Assembly: GCF_020880415.1 (NCBI RefSeq)
Contig: NZ_JAJIUJ010000111.1
Location: forward strand, 1 to 64,000
DNA: 64,000 nucleotides
Source of the DNA: Xanthomonas euvesicatoria pv. euvesicatoria
Lineage (GTDB): Bacteria > Pseudomonadota > Gammaproteobacteria > Xanthomonadales > Xanthomonadaceae
Reading direction: 5' to 3'
The position numbers were made by a program, and so were the translations under genes. Positions 1 to 8,505 of this stretch are shown here, one piece after another. The notes beneath the pieces are model-generated. The model searched no databases and was not told the DNA's origin. It saw nothing but the letters and a program-made list of their open reading frames with translations. Within the stretch, counting starts at the first letter, position 1. Every line of letters begins with the position of its first letter.

Positions 1-420
1 TGCGGTCGCCTCAGGCTGCCGGGGCGCGGCAGAAGGTGGACGGGTTGGAGGTGCAGTAGGAGACGGCAATTCACTCGCCCGGCGCGCAGCGGCGCGGTGG
101 GGACTACGGTCGCCTCAGGCTGCTGGGGCGGCCCAACATACGCAGGAGTCTGCCCTGGCGGAGGAACTTATCCTCCTTCAACGCGCCACGCCTCCGCTGC
201 AGGACGTTGACCCCCTACTGCTCCTGTGCAACGCAACCAGGCGTCCGCACACCTGGGGCATTGCAGGCAATAAAACTGCTGATGCACTGGCATCAAGTAT
301 TCTCATCCAGGCGCAAAGATGCAGTCGCAAACGCACAGCCAACGCCGCGCACCGCTTCAGAACGCGCCACGCCCCGCTCTCGCATGACCACAGTGGAGAC
401 AGCCACTGACAAGGCAACGC
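1..420 (+). other. left-edge region with a direct repeat and an uncertain coding tail
   Basis: A 24-bp unit at 3-26 recurs at 107-130 with one mismatch, 104 bp apart, so the copies lie in different frames; both can be read as RSPQAAGA. The first copy's frame ends at a TAG at 57-59. The second copy's frame is open from base 2 to a TGA at 407-409 and would give an Ala/Leu/Arg-rich C-terminal tail. Third-position GC there looks lower than in the neighbouring genes. This may be the 3' end, or a duplicated and frameshifted 3' end, of a gene entering from the left. I do not recognise it, and a chance open frame is possible. Confidence 0.3.
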
Positions 421-1077
421 ATGGACACGAATTTCTGGTTGGAACGTTGGCAGCTGGGACACACCGGCTTTCATCAGCAAGAGGTATTGCCGCTGCTGCA
501 AAAGCACTGGCACGCACTGGATCTGCCGAAGGAAGCGCGCGTGCTGGTGCCCCTGTGCGGCAAGACGCTGGACATGCATTGGCTGGCGGCGCAAGGCCAT
601 CGCGTGCTTGGCGTGGAGCTGTCGCCGCTGGCGGTGACGCAATTCTTCGATGAGGCGGGCCTTCAACCGCAGCGTCACAGCAGCGCTGCTGGCGAGCATT
701 TCATCGCCGGCCCGATCGAGATCATCTGCGGCGATGCATTCGCGCTGGACGCCAGCGCGCTGGCCGACTGCACGGCCGTCTACGACCGCGCCGCACTGGT
801 CGCGCTACCGGCCGAACTGCGCCAGCATTACCTGCAAACGGTCTACGCGCCGTTGCCCACACACTGCCACGGCCTGCTGATCACCCTGGAATATCCGCAG
901 GCTGAAAAGGCCGGCCCGCCGTTCTCGGTGGACGCAACGCACGTGCATGCACTTTTCGATTCCGCCTGGCAGGTAGACCAGCTGGAACACCGCGACATCC
1001 TCGATCAGGAACCACGCTTCCGCGATGAAGGCGTCACCGGGTTATCGACGGCTGTCTATCGCCTGCAAGGCCGCTGA
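421..1077 (+). CDS. tpm: thiopurine S-methyltransferase
   Basis: A 218-aa cytosolic SAM-dependent methyltransferase of the TPMT family, which methylates thiopurines; bacterial members also act on tellurite and selenium compounds (family knowledge). The N-terminal FWLERW (5-10) and GHTGFH (13-18) signatures are typical, followed by SAM-binding motif I around RVLVPLCGKTLDM (40-52) and the acidic strand end in GVELS. The length matches the bacterial family. The start is the ATG at 421, preceded by a modest AAGGC. It stands alone, convergent with the bacterioferritin gene. Nothing unusual is seen in the protein. Confidence 0.93.
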   Translation: MDTNFWLERWQLGHTGFHQQEVLPLLQKHWHALDLPKEARVLVPLCGKTLDMHWLAAQGHRVLGVELSPLAVTQFFDEAGLQPQRHSSAAGEHFIAGPIEIICGDAFALDASALADCTAVYDRAALVALPAELRQHYLQTVYAPLPTHCHGLLITLEYPQAEKAGPPFSVDATHVHALFDSAWQVDQLEHRDILDQEPRFRDEGVTGLSTAVYRLQGR

Positions 1078-1342
1078 AACGGCCGTCGGGCGCTGCACGC
1101 CCATCACGTGGCAATTGCATGTCTGCATGCGGCAAGCGTGGGTGGCGGATCAGGACAGCGCGGCATTGCGCCATGCGGTCGTTCTGCAGCAAAACGCGAC
1201 AAAACGGAATCCTGCAGCCAGCTGCAGGAGTGGCAGGCAGGCCGCACAGACCATCGTGGGAATGGCCAGGCACGCGTATTCCATGCCGAGCCGGTTCACG
1301 CTGCGTCAGCCAGCCAAGCGACTGCGCAGCGTCGTTGCCGAC

Positions 1343-1828
1343 TCAACCGGCGACGTGGCCCTTGTCGATCTTGGAGGTCTGATACAACTCCAGTCCGATG
1401 CGCTTGATCAGGCCAAGCTGCTGCTCCAGCCACCACGCATGATCTTCTTCGGTGTCCTGCAGCTGCTTGAGCAGCACATCGCGGCTGACATAGTCGCCAT
1501 GTTCTTCGCACAGCTTCATGCCGGCAGCGAGCGCAGCGCGCACTTCGTACTCGACCACCAGGTCGCGCTCCAGCATTTCGACCACGGTCTTGCCCGGGGT
1601 GAATTCGGCCGGGCGCATGTCCGGGTCGCCTTCCAGGAACAGGATGCGCCGCAGCAACGCGTCGGCGTGCTCGGTCTCCTCTTCCATTTCATGGTTGATG
1701 CGCTCGTACAGCGCCATCAGACCCTGATCCTCGTACCGGCGCGAATGCAGGAAATATTGATCGCGCGCCGCCAATTCGCCGCGCAGCAGCTGCTTGAGGT
1801 AATCGACGACTTCGGGATGGCCTTTCAT
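1343..1828 (-). CDS. bfr: bacterioferritin (ferroxidase-type, haem Met absent)
   Basis: A 161-aa four-helix ferritin-like protein that should form the 24-mer iron store. The start [11 protein letters not shown] (ATG at 1828) is preceded by GGAG; longer upstream starts lack this. Ferroxidase ligands are visible: E18, E51, H54, then a Glu near 93-95, and E127 and H130. The position that in E. coli Bfr is haem-ligating Met52 is Thr here (sequence EETEH at 50-54), so inter-subunit haem binding through that residue is not expected. Haem-free bacterioferritin subunits are known in other bacteria. A role in iron storage and detoxification is inferred from the family. Confidence 0.92.
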   Translation of the reverse strand: MKGHPEVVDYLKQLLRGELAARDQYFLHSRRYEDQGLMALYERINHEMEEETEHADALLRRILFLEGDPDMRPAEFTPGKTVVEMLERDLVVEYEVRAALAAGMKLCEEHGDYVSRDVLLKQLQDTEEDHAWWLEQQLGLIKRIGLELYQTSKIDKGHVAG

Positions 1829-1974
1829 GGTGTGCTCCAGCGACGCAATGCGCGCATGGTGCCCTAAGCCGCCGGGCAATGATCTAATCGGAATCACTTT
1901 CAGTTGCGCTTGCGGCCGGACCCGCCACGGTCATGTCCGCCGGCCACACTTCACCGGGGTCCAAGGAACCGACA

Positions 1975-4389
1975 ATGCGTAAATGGCTGGGCCGGCTGCT
2001 GCTGGGAATCGTGTTGCTGGTCCTGGCGGCCAGCCTGGGGCTGTATCTGTTGATGCGCGGCAGCCTGCCGCAGTTGGACGGCGACAGCGCGCTCAGCGGC
2101 CTGGCTGCGCCGGTCAGCGTGCAGCGCGACCGGCTGGGCGTGGTCACCATCGATGCAGCAAACCAGCTCGATGCGATGCGCGCGCTCGGCTACGTGCATG
2201 CGCAGGAACGCTATTTCGAGATGGATCTGATGCGCCGCGCACCGGCCGGCGAGTTGTCCGAGCTGTTTGGCGCCAAGGCCGTGGACCTGGACAAGCGCAA
2301 CCGCGTGCATCGCCTGCGTGCCCGCGTGCAGGCCAGCCTGGACATCGCCACCAGCAGCCAGCACGCTGCATTGCAAGCCTATACCGATGGCGTCAACGCA
2401 GGACTGGCGGCACTGCGCGTACGGCCCTGGCCCTATCTGCTGCTGCGCCAGACACCGCGCGCATGGACGCTGGACGACTCCATCCTCACCGGCCTTGCGA
2501 TGTACGCGGACCTGCAGGACAGCGATAACCAGACCGAGCTGGCCGCCGCGCGCATCCGTGCCGTGGTGCCGCCTGCGCTGGCGGCACTGCTCGACCACCA
2601 GGGCTCCAGTTGGGACGCGCCGTTGTTCGGGGAGCCGCAGGGCGATGCCAGCTTGCCGGATGCGACCACGCTGGATCTACGGCGTCTACAGCATCGGCCT
2701 GCCGCGCCCCACGCGGAAACGCCGACACCGGGCAGCAACAACTTCGCGGTAGACGGCAGCCTCACCGCCGACGGCCGCGCCATCGTTGCCGACGACATGC
2801 ATCTGGGCCTGCGCGCGCCCAATATCTGGTTCCGCGCACGCCTGCGCTATGCAGACAGCAATGCGCCCGAGGGCAAGGTGGATGTCACCGGATTCACCCT
2901 GCCGGGTTTGCCGGCGGTGGTCGTGGGCAGCAATGGGCACGTGGCTTGGGCATTTACCAACAGCTATATCGACACCGCGGATTTCGCGCGCATTCCTGCA
3001 CCCACGCCGGGTCACCCGCAAGCACTGACCAGGCATGTGGAAACCATCCGCGTGGCGGGCGCAGCGCCGGTGCAGTTCGAGTTCCGCGAAGCGGCGTGGG
3101 GACCGCTGCTGCACGTCAACGCCGACGGCAGCGCGCTGGCATTGCGCTGGGTGGCGCAGTTGCCCGGTGCGATCCGGTTGGACTTCGCTCAGATGAGCAC
3201 GGCGGGCGATCTGCAGGCGGCGTTCGCGGTGGCCGACCGCTCCGGCATTCCGGCGCAGAACCTGCTGCTTGCCGATCGCAGCGGGCGCATCGCCTGGCGG
3301 CTGATCGGCGCGCGCCCCGCCCGCAATGCCGGGTGCGGCCCGAGCGGGATTGCCGAACTGGCGACATCGACGCCCGTCCCTGAGGCAGCATCCGGCGCAC
3401 CTGCAGAACCGGCTGCAGCGCCGATGTCGGGCACCTGCCTGCCATGGTCGCTGCGCAGCGATGCTGCGCCTGCGTTGATCGATCCGCCGTCGCACCGGCT
3501 CTGGACCGCCAACAACCGTATCGTCGATGCGCAGCAACTGGCCACGCTTGGCAACGCAGGTTACGACCTTGGCACGCGTGCCCAGCAAATTCGCGATGAT
3601 CTTTTCGCAAAGCAGCGCTTCAACGAACGCGATCTGCTCGCCATCCAGCTCGACGATCGCGCCGTGCTGCTTACGCGCTGGTGGCAACTGCTGCGTAGCG
3701 TGGTCGAGCACAGCAAGGACCCGGCACTGCAACAGATTGCACATGCCAGGCGCGACTGGGACGGGCACGCATCGACTGGCTCGGCCAGCTATCGCATCGT
3801 GCGCGAATTCCGCAACAAGACCATCGAAGCGGTGGAAGCCGGCCTGTTGGCCCCGGCAAAAGCCGCACTTGGCGAGGAGTTCCTGCCGCCGCGTCGCGCG
3901 CAACTGGAGGGCGTCGTTTGGCCGTTGCTGCAACAGCGCCCGGCCCACCTGTTACCGCCCACCGCCGCAAGCTGGGACCAGTTGCTCGACGATGCTGCGC
4001 GCAGTGCGCAGTCAGAGGTGATTGCAGAAGACGCACAAAGCGAACCGCGCGGCCAGCACACCTGGGGCCAGCGCAACACCGCTGCCATCTGCCACCCCAT
4101 CGCGCGTGCCCTGCCCGCCCTGGCCAAGCGCTGGCTCTGCATGCCGCCCGATCAACTGCCGGGCGACCGCGACATGCCGCGTGTGCAAGGCCCGGCCTTT
4201 GGCGCCTCCGAGCGCATGGTGGTTTCGCCCGGCCACGAGCAGGACGGCATCGTGCACATGCCCGGCGGCCAGAGCGGCCACCCGCTCTCGCCGTTCTGGG
4301 GCGCAGGGCACGACGATTGGGTGCATGGCAGACCCACACCATTCTTGCCCACTGCCACGCGGTACACGCTGCAATTGCATCCGCAGTAA
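1975..4389 (+). CDS. penicillin acylase family protein (Ntn hydrolase)
   Basis: An 804-aa precursor of the penicillin amidase/acylase family. These enzymes are exported and self-cleaved into alpha and beta chains that hydrolyse amides such as beta-lactam side chains or acyl-homoserine lactones. A hydrophobic anchor or signal lies at about residues 5-27. The processing site is the GSNNFAV motif, with Ser254 as the predicted N-terminal nucleophile of the beta chain. The start at 1975 is chosen because AAGGA lies 8 bp upstream; an in-frame ATG at 1933 has no such site and would put the hydrophobic segment further in. The natural substrate cannot be told from sequence; quorum-signal acylase is one option. 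Confidence 0.88.
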   Translation: MRKWLGRLLLGIVLLVLAASLGLYLLMRGSLPQLDGDSALSGLAAPVSVQRDRLGVVTIDAANQLDAMRALGYVHAQERYFEMDLMRRAPAGELSELFGAKAVDLDKRNRVHRLRARVQASLDIATSSQHAALQAYTDGVNAGLAALRVRPWPYLLLRQTPRAWTLDDSILTGLAMYADLQDSDNQTELAAARIRAVVPPALAALLDHQGSSWDAPLFGEPQGDASLPDATTLDLRRLQHRPAAPHAETPTPGSNNFAVDGSLTADGRAIVADDMHLGLRAPNIWFRARLRYADSNAPEGKVDVTGFTLPGLPAVVVGSNGHVAWAFTNSYIDTADFARIPAPTPGHPQALTRHVETIRVAGAAPVQFEFREAAWGPLLHVNADGSALALRWVAQLPGAIRLDFAQMSTAGDLQAAFAVADRSGIPAQNLLLADRSGRIAWRLIGARPARNAGCGPSGIAELATSTPVPEAASGAPAEPAAAPMSGTCLPWSLRSDAAPALIDPPSHRLWTANNRIVDAQQLATLGNAGYDLGTRAQQIRDDLFAKQRFNERDLLAIQLDDRAVLLTRWWQLLRSVVEHSKDPALQQIAHARRDWDGHASTGSASYRIVREFRNKTIEAVEAGLLAPAKAALGEEFLPPRRAQLEGVVWPLLQQRPAHLLPPTAASWDQLLDDAARSAQSEVIAEDAQSEPRGQHTWGQRNTAAICHPIARALPALAKRWLCMPPDQLPGDRDMPRVQGPAFGASERMVVSPGHEQDGIVHMPGGQSGHPLSPFWGAGHDDWVHGRPTPFLPTATRYTLQLHPQ

Positions 4390-4457
4390 CAGCGGGCGGC
4401 AACGCGGCTGCGCAGCGTCCAGCGAAGCAGGACGAGACGTCACAGCATCGCCGCTTC

Positions 4458-4630
4458 AGGCGCCTCTCCCCTCGGGAGAGGGGGTGGGGTGAGGGTACGG
4501 CCATCAGCACGATTGGACGAGTGCGTGATGTGCCCCTGCGCGCGCCCATCAGGCTTCGCACGTACCCTCATCCGCCCTTCGGGCACCTTCTCACCTGTGT
4601 AGCAGGACAATATTCCGGAAGGAGAGGGGA
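4458..4630. repeat. imperfect palindromic intergenic repeat (REP/MITE-like)
   Basis: The left arm contains CTCCCCTCGGGAGAGGGG followed by TGGGGTGAGGGTACGG. The right arm carries the complement CGTACCCTCATCCGCCC and ends in a GGAGAGGGGA block, giving an overall inverted structure of about 170 bp. Such elements are common between genes in Xanthomonas and Stenotrophomonas (general knowledge). It lies in the 416-bp gap between the acylase gene and the TonB receptor gene; no ORF of interest is seen there. Confidence 0.6.
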
Positions 4631-4771
4631 AGCTGCGCACTCATGCCTCCATTTCCGGGCTCCGCATCTTCGCGTCGCATGTCTGCATCCGCACAGGTGC
4701 GCGCGCATCTGCCACCAAACAGGGTGCCCAACGCCCGGCGACCTCCGTGATCAAGCAAACACATCATGCTA

Positions 4772-4796
4772 AAATGCATTTGATAACCATTCCCAT
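4772..4796 (+). promoter_or_regulatory. candidate Fur box
   Basis: The stretch around TTGATAACCATTCCCAT ends 9 bp before the receptor's ATG and resembles the AT-rich GATAAT-type Fur consensus. It is conspicuously AT-rich against the surrounding DNA. Iron-repressed transcription of the siderophore receptor is the expected reading. Confidence 0.6.
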
Positions 4797-4805
4797 TAGT
4801 GACCA

Positions 4806-6944
4806 ATGCGCCCCACGCTTCTTGTCACCGCGCTCGCCGCTGCGCTCGCTCTGCACACCCTGCCCGCCTTCGCTCAACACACCACCACGCCAGCCGTGAC
4901 CGAGCTGGATGGCGTGGATGTCATCGGCCGTGCGCAGACGCTCTACAAGTCCGAAGACGCAGCTGTTGCCACGCGCACCGATACCCCGCTGGCACTGGTG
5001 CCGCAGTCGGTGCAGGTGCTGCCGCGCGAGTTGATCGACGACCAGGCTGCGCGGCAGATCACCGATCTGTATCGCAGCATCAGTGGCATCAGCTTCTTCA
5101 GCTATGCCGGTGTGACCTTGCGCGGTTTCCGCCAGGAAAACGTGCTGTACGACGGCCTGCGTGGCGACCCGTATGCCGGGTTCTCGGTGCCGCAGCTGTT
5201 CAACATCGAGCGTGTGGAAGTGCTCAAGGGTCCAGCCGGTGCGCTGTACGGCGGTGGCGAACCCGGGGGTGTGATCAACTATGTCACGCGCAAACCCGCT
5301 CATCAGGCGGCGCGACGCATCGAGCTGCAGCTGGGCAATCAATCCTTCGGTGCAGCCTCGTTCGAGGCCACCGGCCCTGCGCGCGCAGATGGCCGCATCC
5401 GGTACCGCATCGGCGCCTATGCCGATGGCGAAGACGGGTTTCGTTGGAATACCGACAGCCAGAGCCAGATCGGCGATGCGTCGGTGGCCTTCGATCTGGG
5501 CGATACCGGCGAGCTCACCCTGCAATACACCGACATCACCCAAAACCTGGGCGGCAACCGCCTACGTGGCGTGCCGGTGGATAACGCCGGCAACTTCCTC
5601 ACCGACCGGCGCTGGAACCACAACGAACCCACAGATTTCCTGGACATGCGCGCCAAGGTGGCGCTTGCGCAATATCGGTTTGCGCCGTCCAGCGCGTGGG
5701 AGGTGGACATGGCGCTGCGCTGGTTCAAGAACCAGGAGCATCAGATCTATCACGAGCCAATGGGGTTGATCGACCGCGATCGCGACGGCACCGCCGAGTG
5801 GATGACCCGGCAGCTGCGCAATCAATACCGCGACAACGATGCGATCTCCAGCAACGTCAACGCGATATTCCGCACCAGTACCGGGGCAATCGACCACACG
5901 TTGCTGATGGGCGCGGACTACTATCGCCTGGACGCGGATTTCCGCGCGCAAACCGCCAACACCGCCGACACCGGACGCGTACGTGGCCCGGTGCCCGGCA
6001 TCAATCTGTTCAACCCGGTGTACGGCCGCAGCGGCTTCTACGACTAGGGCTTGGATGCCCTGCCCTGGCGCGCCACCAGCACGCGCAGTCAACGCTACGG
6101 TGCATATCTGCAGGACGAACTCACGCTGACGCCGCGCTGGTATGCAATGGCCGGGCTACGCTGGGACGGCTTCAAGGACGACGACCTGCTGACTGGTTCG
6201 CGCGTCACCGGCAACGATCGCAGTTGGCGCGTCGGCAGCACCGTCGTGTTACGCGACGGCATCAATGCCTACGCAAGCTATGCCAGCGGCTTCCTGCCGC
6301 AGGACGCGGCCAATCAGGACAGCAGCGTGGGCGGCCCGTTCGCACCGGAACGCAGCACCCAATGGGAAGTGGGCCTGAAGACTGCGCTCAACGATGGCGG
6401 ACTCACCCTCAACACGGCGCTGTATCGCATCGAGCGTAGCAACATCGTGCAGGCGAACGGGCGCGTCGTCGACGGCGTCAATCAACTCTCCGCGCTTGGC
6501 TTGGTGCGTAGCGAAGGGCTGGAAGTCGACCTACTGGCCGACCTGACCGAACGCTGGGTGCTCAATCTCACTTATGCCTACAACGATGCACGCGTGCTCG
6601 ATGCCGGCACCAACGGCATCACCAATGCCTCTGGCGATCGCTTCGCCAATGCACCGCGCAACACTTTTGGCTTGTGGACACGCTACGACCTGCCCGCTTG
6701 GCGCTCGGCGATCGCCTTCGGTGCCGACTACGTGGGCGAACGCGTCAGCCTGGATGGGCAACGCGTCAAACCGTACGCCATCTACGACATCAGCTGGCAG
6801 ACGCAATGGAACGCGTGGAAGCTGCAGATCAACATCAAGAACCTGTTCGACAAGGTGTATGCAGTGAGCGGTTTCAATACGCGCGCCGGGCACTTCCCCG
6901 GCGAGCCGCGTCGCCTTTACGCGCAGTTGGCCTACAGCTTCTGA
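4806..6944 (+). pseudogene. TonB-dependent siderophore receptor, interrupted by an in-frame TAG
   Basis: Without the internal stop this would be a 712-residue outer-membrane receptor of the TonB-dependent siderophore family: signal peptide ending PAFA, plug domain (about 40-170, with LKGPAGALYGGGEPGG near the plug end), and a beta-barrel ending in the typical aromatic AYSF. A TAG at 6045-6047 (codon 414) splits it: FYD-stop-GLDALPW. The downstream half continues in the same frame with no indel and intact barrel sequence, so the lesion looks like one recent substitution. The truncated product lacks roughly the last 40% of the protein, including most barrel strands, and should not insert. A sequencing error or suppressor tRNA are the alternatives. 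Confidence 0.9.
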
Positions 6945-7385
6945 CCAGCGCGCAGCGGATCGGTGGCGCGCCGCCGGCCCGCTGCGACGGCAACGCAAAC
7001 AGCACAGCGTGCCTGCGGCCGCCACGCGCTCAAGACACGTGTTTCTCCTGTTTGGAACGACAAACCGCGTCTGGCTCGGTGTGCAAGTTGCATGCGCAAA
7101 ACGCCTGGAAACGGCCGCAGCCTTCGCTTGAAGGCGCGAAGACGTTCGACGCAAGACGAATCGCACGCTGACAACATAGCGTGCGCAATGTGATGCAGGT
7201 CAGCCAAGCCGACCGTGCGGTGTGCTCAAGGCAGCCTCGACTGCGGCAACGTAATGAACCTGCGCCGAATCGAGCGGCTGCGCATGGGCTGGAACTTAAC
7301 GTTCGGTGGGACACACTAGAGCCCGTCGCGAATGTGGAGTCTTGCTCCGCACATCGCCCTACTTCCCCCACTGACCGGAATCCGC
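6945..7385. other. intergenic region with a perfect 8-bp inverted repeat
   Basis: No credible gene. CGCACGCT (7162-7169) and AGCGTGCG (7178-7185) form a perfect inverted repeat with an 8-nt spacer, which could be an operator or a small hairpin. GGAACTT at 7291-7297, about 90 bp before the next start, weakly resembles an extracytoplasmic-function sigma -35 element; no convincing -10 partner is seen. Confidence 0.35.
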
Positions 7386-8438
7386 ATGCCTTTGCTTGCC
7401 CGCTCCGTTTCCGCCCTGTTGCCACTGATGTTTGCGACTGCCTGCACGGCAGCGCCGCCAGCCAAATACGGCCCGCCGGATGCGCCCGTGGCTGCATGCA
7501 CTGCCAAGGTACGTCCTGGCCAGGACCTGCAGAAAGCCATCGACAAACTGCCGCAAAGCGACAAACCCACGGTACTTTGCCTGGAAAAGGGCGAGTTCCC
7601 GCTCAACGGCTTGGTGTCGATCCATCGCGGCAACTTCACCTTGCGCGGCCAGGGTCCCAGCACCGTCGTGCGCATGGCCGACGGCGTGCAGCAGCCGGTG
7701 CTGGTGGTTGGCGATTACGAAAACCAGCAGCCCACCGGCGTGATCCGCAACGTCAGCATCGAAGACATGCAGATCGTAGCGAGCACAGGCGACAAGGAGT
7801 TCATGCCCGAGCGCCCCTACCTGAGCAACAGCGCAGTGGTGGTGCGGTCCGGGCAAGGCATCCGGCTTGCAGGCCTGCAGGTCAACAAGTGCCGCAGCGC
7901 GTGCCTGCTGAGCGAGTACGACACCCGCGAGATCACCATCGAAAACAACGATGTGTCCGGCGCAATCTGGGACGGCGTCTCGTTCAACCGCACCGCCAAG
8001 GTCACGATGGTCAACAACTACATCCACGACAACGTGGCCGCCGGCTTGACCACCGAACACCTGGAAGACAGCGAGATCCGCAACAACCGTTTCGAGCGCA
8101 ACGGCAGCCAGGGCATCTATCTCTCCGATGCGCGTCGCAATCGCTTCAGCAACAATCAATTCGACGGCAACAAGGTGGCCGGCGTGTTTCTGGCCTGCGC
8201 GATTCGTTATCGCACACCGGAAATTTTGTGCTGGGACAACAGCATGAGCCAGGACAACGTGTTCGAGAACAACCGTTTCGCCAACACGCCATTTACCTAC
8301 ACCATCGGCGTGGACCGCGCGGCCAACTGCACGTCGGCCGACTTCAAGCCGAACCTATGGCGCAACAACCAGGCCGACATGGCCGGTGTGGATATCGATC
8401 CGCAGCGCTATGGGTACTGCGTGCGTCACGAGCAATAA
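7386..8438 (+). CDS. secreted right-handed parallel beta-helix protein
   Basis: A 350-aa exported protein. MPLLARSVSALLPLMFATAC is a signal sequence with a weak lipobox-like ATAC, so it may be a lipoprotein. From about residue 100 onward there are repeated turns of the parallel beta-helix type, with Asn-rich steps such as IENNDVSG, VNNYIHDN, IRNNRFERNG and FSNNQFDGN, as in pectate-lyase-fold and nitrous-oxide-accessory-like proteins. Polysaccharide binding or cleavage is typical of the fold, but no catalytic motif was recognised. The 7386 ATG is preferred over 7332 because it places the hydrophobic signal at the N-terminus. It converges with asnB. Confidence 0.75.
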   Translation: MPLLARSVSALLPLMFATACTAAPPAKYGPPDAPVAACTAKVRPGQDLQKAIDKLPQSDKPTVLCLEKGEFPLNGLVSIHRGNFTLRGQGPSTVVRMADGVQQPVLVVGDYENQQPTGVIRNVSIEDMQIVASTGDKEFMPERPYLSNSAVVVRSGQGIRLAGLQVNKCRSACLLSEYDTREITIENNDVSGAIWDGVSFNRTAKVTMVNNYIHDNVAAGLTTEHLEDSEIRNNRFERNGSQGIYLSDARRNRFSNNQFDGNKVAGVFLACAIRYRTPEILCWDNSMSQDNVFENNRFANTPFTYTIGVDRAANCTSADFKPNLWRNNQADMAGVDIDPQRYGYCVRHEQ

Positions 8439-8454
8439 GACGCGCCGATCAACA

Positions 8455-8491
8455 CAGCGGCCGGCCGTGCAGCGATGCATGCCGGCCGCTG
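8455..8491. terminator. candidate bidirectional hairpin between convergent genes
   Basis: CAGCGGCCGGC and GCCGGCCGCTG form a perfect 11-bp stem with a 15-nt loop between the beta-helix gene and the asnB stop. There is no T-run, so termination efficiency is uncertain. Confidence 0.45.
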
Positions 8492-8505
8492 CAGTGAATG
8501 CAGCC

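Noticed and set aside
1025-1867. 280-codon plus-strand frame over bacterioferritin
   Set aside because: Antisense to a well-supported gene; no ribosome site or domain.
6051-6944. a separate gene starting with TTG after the receptor's TAG
   Set aside because: It is in the same frame as the receptor, starts mid-barrel, and has no ribosome site; it is the second half of the broken gene.
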